From positions 25,526,365 to 25,586,364 of the forward strand of contig NC_092678.1 in NCBI RefSeq assembly GCF_964355755.1: a stretch of 60,000 nt of DNA. Reading direction: 5' to 3'. The translations under genes and the position numbers were made by a program. The notes under the pieces are model-generated. The model ran no database searches, was not told the DNA's origin, and saw only the letters and a list, made by a program, of their open reading frames with translations. This DNA comes from Antedon mediterranea (lineage: Eukaryota; Echinodermata; Crinoidea; Comatulida; Antedonidae). Positions 1 through 11,900 of the stretch are shown piece after piece. The first letter of the stretch is position 1. Each line of letters starts with the position of its first letter.

Positions 1-320
1 ACGTTCACTGCCACGGCGTATTTATACGTCAAAAATTGCGTGTCGCTACTTGCCAAGACGTAATACTACGTCAAAATCGTAGCACTTTTGTATTGTATGT
101 AGATCGCTGGCAGTGGTGACTGGAACAGGAATTATCGCATGGCAGTTTATGAATGATGTACATAAACGATAATCTAAAAATAAATGTCATATGTTTGTTT
201 GTGTTTATTCCCTCATGCATTGAATATGGCGCCCTCACACTCAATATAATCATCTCAAACGGGACTTGTTGGCACTGGGACAGAAATTACGGAAAATGCC
301 TTGGCAGTCAATGTGTTAAG
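1..320. mobile_element. TTAA-type MITE, left end cut by the window
   Basis: The right end reads CCTTGGCAGTCAATGTG followed by TTAA. The window start reads ACGTTCACTGCCACGG, an imperfect inverted copy of that end. An end adjoining TTAA, with no coding capacity, suggests a piggyBac-like or Kolobok-like non-autonomous element. The left TTAA would lie outside the window. Confidence 0.4.
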
Positions 321-350
321 GTCAATTTACACATACGACTGGTAATGGTA

Positions 351-1347
351 ATAAACAAAGCGATGATGCGATTACTATTTTAAAAATTTAATGTTTATAG
401 CAGAAATGTAGCTATAGTTTTAATTTACCATAACTATGGTAAGTTAAAATATTGAAACATTGGTTTTCTTAATTTATGTAATTTATTACATTGACTTTGT
501 TGGTTTTTATATTACAAGTAATATGGATACCATTAACATATATCAATTTATGCATAGCGAAATTAATTAAGTTAACAGTGATTGAGAAAAAGTAGGTCCA
601 CCTAGATTCGCACCCAGAATGCTTGATATAAAGATGTCCTACCATTAGACCATTATCATACATATGAAATATGAAATCACAAATTTAACAAAAAAATCAA
701 AATTGTTTTTAAACCATGGTCACTTTTAACATAATTTACTTCACTAATGATTTATTTTCTCATTATTTTAAACTAAAATTACATTTTTTGTTAATGTTTA
801 TATTTATTAAGAATATTTAGTTCTTACGATCCATTAAAAGTTCTTGAATATTTATTAGTCTTAAGTAAGGTCACAACTAATTTGCATATCAGGTGAAAAG
901 TTGTTGTTGCTAATGCTTAGTCAAGCATACTACAGCCAAGCTAAGTACCACAGGCCTAGCTTTACTGGATATAATATGCATTATTTTTTACTGGAATTAT
1001 GGATATTTTTAGAATTATCATAATCTTAGGTGAGTTAAACTATTATTTTAATTATTATGAAGTTGTATGAATAATGTTCTTTATAATAAATTATCATTGT
1101 TTACAAGACTGTCTGAGGGTGTGCTTAGCCTGAGCTCATGCTTTGGTTGCTCACTGCTAGCTTACCACCACACTACCACCACCACTACCACCATCCACTA
1201 CTACTAAGCTCACAGCACAGCCTTTGGCAGCCTAGACTTCTTGGTCTTATTTTTTGTTCTAATCTAAAATATAGCCTTATATGTATGTAAGGGTCAGTGT
1301 TCTCGGTCTATATAATTTAAATATCAGGTGGTTTTTTAGGTAATAAC
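351..1347 (+). repeat. Dispersed ~1 kb repeat, copy 1
   Basis: It matches 14724-15835 in the same orientation over its whole length with scattered substitutions and indels, from AAACAAAGCGATGATGCG to ATATCAGGTGGTTTTTT. A reverse-strand tRNA-like block lies at about 595-665. No ORF of note. Confidence 0.75.
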
Positions 1348-2057
1348 ATTTACACAAAACGCGGAGTGGACAGGCGGTTTTTTCGCTCAAAGTAGATACA
1401 GATTCGACGTGGGACAAGCTACGCGGTTTTTCGCTTACAGTTACCGCTCGTCTGTGTAAATTGCCTTTTGAACGACCAGATTATTTCTATATGAAACATT
1501 AGGTGTAAAACATCCGAGTTTACTCAAGTTTTCCCCTGAAAATGCAAGGATTTGTAGCTACAAAACAAAACAATAATAAAGAAAAGAAAATATTTACATT
1601 TCAATCATGCTAAAACCTATAATACACTATAAACATTATAAAAAACTGATTTATGAAATTAACAATATATTTCACTCTCTCCCCCGAATGTTCATGCCGA
1701 CATTAATGTTGTTTACACGCCGACGAAAAAACAAACACGAATGTAGCTTTGTAACCTGCAGTGATTTTATAAAGAGAATTTGAAGTAAAAAAAGAAAAAA
1801 AAAATGTCCTATACTGTACATTATAAACATGCTATTATTAAAACCATCTAAAAGTAGTATTATTTTTATATATTCCCATGTTTTATACAAAAAGACATTT
1901 TCTTCAAATAACTTAAGTTTTCATGTTATTGATGCTGTATAGAATTAAAATATTATTGTAATTAAATTATTATTTTATAATGTTCTCTTTAATATTCACA
2001 TTTTAAGTAATATACATCTCAACTACTAGTTAAAATTAAAATACAAACGTTGATCTT
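1348..2057. other. No gene seen
   Basis: AT-rich sequence downstream of the FGD gene. I see no supported coding or RNA feature. Confidence 0.5.
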
Positions 2058-2180
2058 AAGTTCTGTCTACACTACCAAACTTTATGTTACAAAAAAATGT
2101 GATGTGCCCATATATGGACATGATGATGTTATATCACTACCATATTTGGGCACTAGTTTGGTAGTGTGAACAGAGCTTTA
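2058..2180. mobile_element. Family-A MITE, copy 1
   Basis: The ends read TTCTGTCTACACTACCAAAC and, inverted, GTTTGGTAGTGTGAACAGAG-like. The interior carries the ATGTGATGTGCCCATATATG block and its near-complement, so the element folds into a long stem. It lies downstream of the FGD stop. Confidence 0.75.
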
Positions 2181-2888
2181 GTTAGCACCATATTGTACCT
2201 CTTTATCAATCACTGCTAACTATTATTTAATACTTATTGTACCAGGCTGAGTATTACGGTCTAGGATTATCTTTCAATTTTCCTCGACCTAGGGACAAGT
2301 GAGGTCAATTCATCGGTCGTCGTGTGGACCTAGAAACCAACAAATTTGCGTTACGAAGCGAGAAAGCATTTTTCCATGCATGCGCACAATGACTTAACAT
2401 AGGCCGTAGGTCGTCGCATATTTAGCTTCCTTGTAAACGGACCAATTACATTTAAATAAAACATAGTTGATCATTTGTATTGTAATCTATTTATAGTACT
2501 TGTATCCGTGACGACGTCTTATTGTTTGCATTTGATATTGGAAGTTTAATTTTAAAATAAATTTGGAAGCGTGTTTGTCATTTTAATTCAAACAGATTCT
2601 TAACATGATATATATTTTTTAATATATATATTTTTAAAAATATCAAAACATTTAAATGACATTGGCAATCAGAACAAAACAGAGTTTACATGTCTAGGCT
2701 GTGTGACTTACTGAAAATAAGTCTAAGCTAAAATCAATTGCATCTTTAACTTTTGGTACTTAAAAACATTTTTTTGTGTATATAATTACAATGGATTACA
2801 TTGTGTGTATCTCAGTGAGTCATAGTTATTAATAACCTTAATTCCAAAATCCTGCTTTGGTCCTAGAAGGAAATAAGTTAGGCTTGTG
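2181..2888 (-). other. Likely FGD 3'UTR and 3' flank
   Basis: AT-rich and noncoding, directly 3' of the stop codon. A minus-strand ATTAAA near 2547-2552 could be a polyadenylation signal. I see no canonical AATAAA between it and the stop. Confidence 0.35.
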
Positions 2889-2949
2889 TTATAACGTACA
2901 TGCTCGGCCACTGTCGTCTGGGATGCCCTCCTGTAAATACGCCATCCAC
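2889..2949 (-). CDS. FGD: FGD last coding exon: end of PH2 and stop
   Basis: The acceptor reads CTTTTTAG before the exon. Its first base completes a lysine codon begun in the preceding exon, then the frame runs [20 protein letters not shown] and stops at TAA (2889-2891). The W-x-x-x-L pattern is the C-terminal helix typical of PH domains. The other two frames do not fit the incoming phase. Confidence 0.9.
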
Positions 2950-5900
2950 CTAAAAAGAGAATAATTTGTCATTATTGTTTAAAAATCATAGATGTTTTAC
3001 AGCAGATTGTCGTAAAGCTTTGTTCCCACTACGGCGCAATGCATGAACGTAGGCGCAATGCAAGCGAGTTGACCAATGACAAGTTACAGTTAATAATCCA
3101 TCGCTTGTGATTGGTCAGATCCCTTGTGTTTCTACAAAGCCTTAGTAACATACTTTTTGATATTTTGTACAAACATTTCAGAAAAAATAAAATGAAACAT
3201 CTCTACTTACTTCTTTTTAAGTTCTTTACATTCTGTTGATAAGTAGTAGATATTTTTACCAGATTTCTCAATTAATTTAAATGCAAATGGCCTGTCAATG
3301 ACGTCACCACTATCGATGTCAGATATATTATAAAATGATAACGGAATAGATACAACGGCACGGACATCCTGTACAAATAACAATATGAATTAATAGATCA
3401 AAATAAATTGTATGTTAATCAAGGAGAGTAAATGGGCACCGAACATATTCATAGTTTACTAGCAATTTTCAATAATTACATTCGCCGGAATGGCGAGAGC
3501 TTACGAGGTCAATTGTGTGTGTGCTTCTTTCTATATTTCTAAAAGTTATTAACCGATTTTCATAAGATTTTAAAGGTTGGTTTTATAGCTATATGGGAAC
3601 ATTATAGCATATTTTCATGTGCCTAGGCGAAGGTTAGTGTTCTCTTAGTGCTCTCTGAGTGCCCTCTTAGTGCTCTCTGAGTGCCCTCTTAGTGCTCTCT
3701 GAGTGGCGTTCTAGTTAAATATCGATTCATGTATTTCTCCAAGAACACTATATTATGTATAATCTTAATATTGGTGGAATTATTGTTTCTATTGTAAAAT
3801 TTACCTTGGGTGCGCGAACTAAGTGTAGATCCTCAGCGGTCACTACAGCCCACAGTTTGTTCCATCCGCTTTTTTGTTGTATAAACATTGTAGACCCAAA
3901 CAGAGTGTCTTCCTCCGTAAAAGATAACTAAAAGAAAATATTTATAGTATTAGGGCTATTTATTTAGATAAACTAGTTGTTCATTTTATCTAAAATCTCT
4001 TTTTTGTAGTCAGGTCTCTGTTGTGTTCACATGCATATTATATCCAGAATAGTTTAACTATCATTAAGCTCTGTCTTCACTATCAAAACTAGTTTGACAA
4101 AAAATGTTTGATGTGCCAAAATATGGTAGTGATATGACATCATCATGTCCATATATATATGCACATCACAATTATTTTATAGTGTGAACAGAGCTTTAGA
4201 CAGTTGTGTTCACACCCATTCTATCCAGCGATACGTTTTTGATCAACCAGTTACAATGAACTTATTGACGTTTGGTAGATACTTACTTTCTTTTCTTCCG
4301 GTGATAAAGGACTTTCCGCATCGATACCTTTCAGCTTTACATAGCATTTGCGGCAAACTCGGCCAGGCTTGTTGCTGTCGTATGCGAGCTCAGCCTGCTG
4401 ATTTGAACATCTTGAACATACCACCTTATAAAATAAACAATTTTAAATAATGATACTTTTGATAGACATTTGAATACCACCACCACAAACTATTAAGTAT
4501 CTACTGTAGAACCCCCTCTTAGGGACCCCCAATAAGGGGACACTTTCTAGTTAAATAAACAATGGATAATAGGTGTTTTAAAACTAGGGCCAACTCCTAT
4601 TCAGGGGACACCTCTCTTGTTGTGGTTTCAAAGGTGTCCCCTTACCAATGGTTCTACTGTATCTGCCAACCTAAATCCATTGGTATAAAACTAAGTAAGT
4701 GACTTACCACTCCACATGCTCTACAATGGTGTCTACGGCGTGTCAGCCCAAAATCAAGAGCACACCGCATACACATGGTTGCTTCGTCATCACGTATCCA
4801 TCGAGGCGCACGCAAACCGAGATGAAAACTATCCTCACCCGATTCGGTTACTGGCCGACTGTCCATCTTACAGAAAAAAATAAATAAAATTATTTTTTAA
4901 ACACAGTAAAAATAAAGTGCTCTATAAACACAACCAAAATTATTATTTCAATGTATTTTAAAATTGTAAAACAAATAGATTTTTAACAATTCTACATTGT
5001 ATAAATAAATCAAACTTACTTCATCTTTATCGACTGATAACGCTTTAAATGTTTCTTTTCTTCTTAACAATTCTTGTATTGCACCGAGTATTGCCTGAAA
5101 TAAATGTCAATCAAAGTTGGTGAATCAAATTCATGACTCAGAAATAGAAGGAGTAGGCACATAATACAATTTGCTGTTGGTAAATACAATGTATAAAGTA
5201 TCTTTCAAACCCCTGTTGCATCTGAACCTCTATTAAGGGGTGGGAAGATATTGGTTTGTGTAATTTAGGTATTTGTATAGCGCCAGAATTAAACTAAACT
5301 AAACCGAAGTAAAAATCAAAGGCGCTTATATTGGATGTTAAAAAGATGCGGTTTAAGTTCTTTTTAAAAAAAATAGCAATAGAAGTTGATTTAGTAAAAT
5401 GACGAAGGAGAGAATTCCAAAGAGAAGAAGCAGCAGAGAGGCCTCAGGCGTTTTTTAGCTTCTTTTACATATTCTAATGCCTGTTTTTCCTCTCTCATGG
5501 GCCCCCATGAGCTTCGAAGCGCCTGGGTTTAGCCAGTGAGCGCTCATAGCCGTTACACCACTGGAGGGATATCTTTGAGATACCTTCACAGTCCTTGTTT
5601 GTTTCTCAGGTATGTCTCCCCTTATTACTGGAATGTTCCAATGATCTTACCCTCATCCATGATTCTTTCTCATCATCTGAACTCCCTTGTAACTCCAAAG
5701 TCTTTTGTTTGCTCTCAAGTCTAAATGTATGGTCATATTTGCTGTTTTCTCCATCAAAAATCTAGAAATATTATACAGTTACATTATTACAAGTTTTACA
5801 ATACTACTTTATGTTTCTGAAGAAAAGTATAAAATACAACATTTTAGTTTTCCCATAATAATGGCATTTTGAAAAAGAAATTATAAAATTGAAGCTGGGG

Positions 5901-8900
5901 TATATCCTGTCTTTAATGAGGGTCGGTGGGTCAAGAAAGTTAAGTCATTAACTTATTAATATTGTTTAATATTTTATGAGGATAACAGGCAATCTAAACA
6001 TATTTTATAACTTTTTTCAGACTTTAGGCCGAAGAAAGAGAAACATAAAAAGGAGAAGCTACACATGGGCGATACCATACATCATTGAGGGCCTCTTCAA
6101 GTCAGCTGTACTGCTGTAGTACAACTGTTAAGGCTACCCTTGTAAAACATAGTTGAATAAATAAAATAAATAAATACCTTCATTCCATCGATGTCTAACC
6201 GAGCCTTCACTTTGTAACTTGACGTTCCTCCTGTGATTAGCTTTCGATTCTGAGTGCAGAACAGGACATCATTAAACTGAAATTAAAATCAATTGGTTAG
6301 TTCAAGAGGTCATGTTTAATTCCATGGTATAGTTTTAATTGCAAGCTTGGCTTTCTATTGTCGTATGTTTAATTCCATGGTATGGTTTTAATCGTAAGCT
6401 TACTGTTTGCGCGTTTGTAGAGATGGTGCGGACTAGCAAACTTAAGTACCACTTACCAGGAACAGATATCGTTCCTGTTGGTCACCACTTCTTGCTGCTA
6501 TCTTTGTGATCTTTCCTTCTTTCAAAAACTCTCTTGTGGGGTCGATGATGTCCTCACCGTCAATCATTTCATTAATCTTTAAAAGTTTCTGAAATTTATC
6601 CTAAAGAAAAAAAAATTATATGTAGACAGTTAAAAATAAGTTTATGAAGAAACAATTGACTTAAGTCAAAACTACTAGGATACTTAAGTTTATTACTTAC
6701 CATGCTTTTCATGAAATCATTGGAATGTTGGGCTGCTGCTGAGATTAAGTCAAGCGCTTCTGAAAAGACAATGTAACGTTACATTAAAGTAGTGTACTTT
6801 TACCACTCAACATTAATTAATAGTAGGATAATGTTAGAGGGCTTGTAGTGTATGAGCTTACATTAATGTTATTTCAAGTAAGTACTTAAAGTAGTGTACT
6901 TTTACCATTAAGTATTAGTCATTTTAATATTTCCGATTATGTTAGGGATCTATTAATTGTAGTGTATATAACTAGCACTTACTACAGGCATCTGTTTTAT
7001 CCTCTGAGTCTCCTGGAAGTTTTTTAAGGTAATCTGAAAAATTAAAAAAAAAGAATCCATATTTTCTATAAACCTCTAAACTGAACACCATACACATTTT
7101 AAGCATCAGTTAAACTTTCTTAATCTGTTTCATGCTGTTTTAGGCCTAATACGCCTCTCTCCACCCAGGTGTATAAATGGGAACCCTGTTAGATCAAGAC
7201 ACAACTTTGCGTTGATTACTAGCTGCATTATGGGAGTATGTTTCCATACGTGTTTGATCCAAAAAATGACTGGGGGTAATAATGTTCAGCGCTGAGAGGT
7301 TTCACAACATTAGGCACTATATTAATCCAGGATATTATTATTATTAGCAAATATAACAAAGGTTACTGACCTCTTAGTAACAATTGGTATCGTGGTACTC
7401 TCTGTACAGGTTCTAACATATGATGTTGTAAAGACAGATGATGGCATAATGGATCCGCCTGTTGAAGACAAAACAAGTAATATTACGAATAATTATATTT
7501 ATTGAAATATTTTAATTATACTGTGCAACCACTTCAATCAAAGATTGATCTTCCAGAGGGCCCAGTTATGATCAGTGGCTGTGATGTACTCCAGGGTAAC
7601 CCCCTACTCGTCTCAAAAAATGTACTAGGTTCTTTAAAGTGCACATGAGCTACAGTAGATGTGTACACTGGACTACGATTTATAGTCCTTATCCAAAAAG
7701 ACTCGTTCTACCACCAGAATCATGGAGTGAGTGAGCCTCGAACCCTTGCTGATGTTATGGCTACGTAATTCCACTGTCTTAACCGCTCGGCCACTCACTC
7801 ATTTAAATAAACATGCAATCTCAAAACAAGTTACAGTAGTCACATTCTTTAGACGCAGGGGCAAGAAAAAGAAAATAAAAATGACAAATGTTGGTTAGTA
7901 GCAATATATGGGTTATCTGTTGCATCAGAGATAGGTACTGACGACTGATCAATCGCCAATTGGCCGCAAAATCTGTTTCTGTTGACCATGTCTGCACGAA
8001 GATGTAATTGATTTTTGGTTTAATTTCAAGGTTGTAACATTAAACATTATCTGCTGATTAAGCCAGTCTTCATGTCTCTGCAGTTCTTCTTCTTAATAGC
8101 TTTCAGTTTTTATTATATATCGGCTGCCAAATCAATTTATGAAGCACATGCTTGCAACCACTAATGCGTTAATGACACATTCGGATATGTCAATCAGTCA
8201 ATCATCAACGCCTGTTATAATGTTATTTGGGTTAAGAAAGGACATAAGTCATTGCACATTTGCGTGTCATCTGCATGTTTGTCAAGGAAGACTGAAAAAC
8301 AGACAACTGGCCAGAAAAAATATATGATTCACATAATTTTCTATGAAACTAAATCAAAGTACACTAGTACTAATCAAAACTGACGCATATTATTCCCTCA
8401 AAAACTAAACCGATTCTCTTTTTCTTTTTATAAAAAAAAAATGTCTTTGGATTGAATAATGTTGAAACTTCCTTATATAACTTTCCTCTTCTTATCAGAA
8501 TCAGAATTGTTGCCAATTTTTGGTATACAATTATTATTGATGATAAATAATAAATGAAGGGTGCTTGTACAAGTGCTCTGAAATTAATTTGAGGACTTGT
8601 TGTAATTTATTACTCTTAATGAGTTCTACATAAATCATATCTAAATGATAGGCCTACTAACTTCTTGTGTTATTAATTCTGTTTGCACCGACAATTTTTC
8701 ACTTATTAAGTAAAGTATTTTAATTATTGTAAGAAAGTTAAGTCGCATTTTAAAGATAAATTTGGTATTGACCACGGTATTTTATTTTTTATTATTTAAT
8801 AACGATTTAGATAGCATTTACAGATTATTATTATTGCCATTTTAAATATGTTTATTTTATATTGATTTGTACAAGACTGCTTCTCCTTCTGGAGGTTTTA

Positions 8901-11900
8901 TGAAATAAATAAATAAAAACATAAATAAAATATGATGAAAATGTACAATACTATAACATGCCACAATAAGTCACACACACTTAGCCAGTTGTATTTAAAA
9001 TGCCATAGTAATAATAATAATGCTATGGCTTCACATAAAAATAAATTAATCCATGAAATAAATAAAAAACCAAACCTTCTTACCTGAATTTCATGAATAA
9101 GTGTTGCAAACTTGGAAGGAATCCATGAAATAAATAAAAAACCAAACCTTCTTACCTGAATTTCATGAATAAGTGTTGCAAACTTGGAAGACTTTGACGT
9201 CCAAGTTTGTAATTGCTTTACTGCGTTCTCGAAGTTTCCTACGTAATCGGAATACATCCGTAAGAACGGCGCCAGCAACTTCATAATATCCCCGATTCTT
9301 GGTTTACTTTCCCTGTCAAAACACAAAAGTTTTCATCAAGTTTGTTTTACAGGTTTTAACTTTAATGATTACTTTATTTGTAGTAAATTCAACCACGTCT
9401 AGACTAGCTCCCAGTTTGTTTATTGTCTTTTCTATGTTGTTATTATTCCTACATATTTTGTCGGTAATTAGATTCCAGCTATTATATATTCTGACCCACC
9501 ATGAGTACCAATATTAACCAGGATTGCCGTTTACAACCTAGACTAGATCATGCATTTATTCTTTATTCTCTTGTATATGACCCACCATGAGTACCAATAT
9601 TAAGCAGGATTGCTGTTTACAACCTAGACTAGATCATGCATTTATTCTTTATTCTCTTGTATATGACCCACCATGAGTACCAATATTAACCAGGATTGCC
9701 GTTTACAACCTAGACTAGATCATGCATTTATTCTTTATTCTCTTGTATATGACCCACCATGAGTACCAATATTAACCAGGATTGCTGTTTACAACCTAGA
9801 CTAGATCATGCATTTATTCTTTATTCTCTTGTATATGACCCACCATGAGTACCAATATTAACCAGGATTGCCGTTTACAACTTAGACTAGATCATGCATT
9901 TATTCTTTATTCTCTTGTATATGACCCACCATGAGTACCAATATTAACCAGGATTGCCGTTTACAACCTAGACTAGATCATGCATTTATTCTTTATTCTC
10001 TTGTATATGACACCCTATGAGTACCAATATTAACCAGGATTGCTGTTTACAACCTAGACTAGATCATGCATTTATTTCTTTTGAATAAAACTGTCAAAAA
10101 GTTGTTAATTTGTTAGGATTACCATTGTATCATTCTCTCTTCTAACTGAGGCAGTAAGAATTCTTTGTGGAAGCTGTAAATACTGGAGATATTTGAAAAC
10201 ACCAGGTTTATGACTTCTGGCGGGAAGAACTGTTTTTCACGATTTTCATCATCAATCCTACGACGAAACACCTAAAAATGAACAAAAATAAATTAGATGG
10301 TTGTAAAATAACAGACTAGCTCTCTTATTTAATCAAAGCCCTGTCTACACAGGTATTCATCTACACTATCAAACTAGTTTGAGAAAAAGAGTGTGATGTA
10401 CGTGCTCAAATATGATAGTGGTATACACAAATATGGTAGTGATATGCCCAAATATGGTAGTGATATGCACAAATATTTTATGTGATATGACATCCTCGTG
10501 TCCATGTTTTGGCACATCACATTTTTTTGTCACATAAAGTTTGATAATGTAAACAGATCTTAAGGAATACACATTTATTTTAGTTTATAAATAGCATAGA
10601 CATAGAAAGATAACCAAATTAAGTTTAGTTTAGACATAATGGGTAAGTTTATGTGGTGTGTGCCTGTTTAACCCCATGTAAGTAAATATAAATATGATAC
10701 ATAAATCCACAGGCAAGTTACTGAAAATGACAATGCTGTATGATACATAAAATGTATTAACAGGGCTAAATTTTCTGGCTGTTTTACTTTATCGTTTTGA
10801 TTTAGCTTGTTGGTTATTTCATTTTGTATCTTTTGTATTTTTGTATCATTGACATCCAACCACTAATTCTCACATAATTGTAATTGTGTTCAGTAATTTT
10901 AGTTTGGATGTATTTAGGCCTATGCTTACATAAGAACGCATGGTTGACATTATTTGTATGAGTTTCGGGATCCCTTTGACCCGGAGGGAGAGTACCCGTC
11001 AGGGTCCCTACCAAGGGTTACAGGTCTCAGGTTTTTAGTTGTTTGAAAATTAATTAGTGTTCCATGACCTTCTCATCAAAATTAATGTCTCTCATTGTTG
11101 TGATGTCAACATAATGTCAATGACGGCGAAATGTCCCCAATAATGGGGATAGCTATGCAAACAAGTATTGTTTGTTTGTTTTATCTTTATACTGGGTGAC
11201 CTCTTCAGTCAACGACTGATCTCCCAGAGGGCCCAGTTGGTGATCAGTGGCTGTGGTGTACTAATACCCCGGGGTAACCCCCTACTCGTCTCGAAAGATG
11301 TACTAGGTTCTTTAAAGTGCACACGAGCAAGTTGTGTACACTGGACCTACGGTTTATAGTCCTTATCCGAGAAGACTCGTTCTACCACCAGAACCATGGA
11401 GTGAGTGAGCCTCGAACCCCTGCCGATGTTATGGCTAGCTACGTGATTACGGTTCCACTGTCTTAACCGCTCGGCCACTCATTCATAAGTAACAAGTAAG
11501 TAATACCATATTTAATAAAAGTCAATATAATGTAAAGAGAGAAAGTCAACCCAATTTATAGCAAAACGTCCTTAATTTTGACAATCATATTGTACTTTTA
11601 TGATTGAAATAAGGAGTGGCTCTATTAACAGGATATTACAGTATTCCTTTACTTATCCAATGGAATTGAGCATTGGAATTATGAATGAAAGCAGTAAATA
11701 AAATGTTTATAGTTTAATAGTTCAACGTCTATAATCTGTCATACTTAAATATGACTCAATTATGTAATGTCAAATCTTTATGTTATAGATATGATTCCAA
11801 TAAGATCAGACGATTTCAATGATATTAATGATTATTCTAATGATGATGTTACTGAGATTCCTACATGTTCCAGCAGATGTAATTTTTAAATATATATCAG

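Noticed and set aside
595-665. Functional tRNA gene
   Set aside because: The acceptor arms do not pair well, and the block lies inside a 1 kb dispersed repeat with a second copy at 14955-15032.
4145-4450. Plus-strand open frame of 101 codons
   Set aside because: It is antisense to the FYVE exon and the open frame is a by-product of that coding sequence.
9493-10077. CRISPR array
   Set aside because: Units are contiguous without unique spacers, and the host is eukaryotic.
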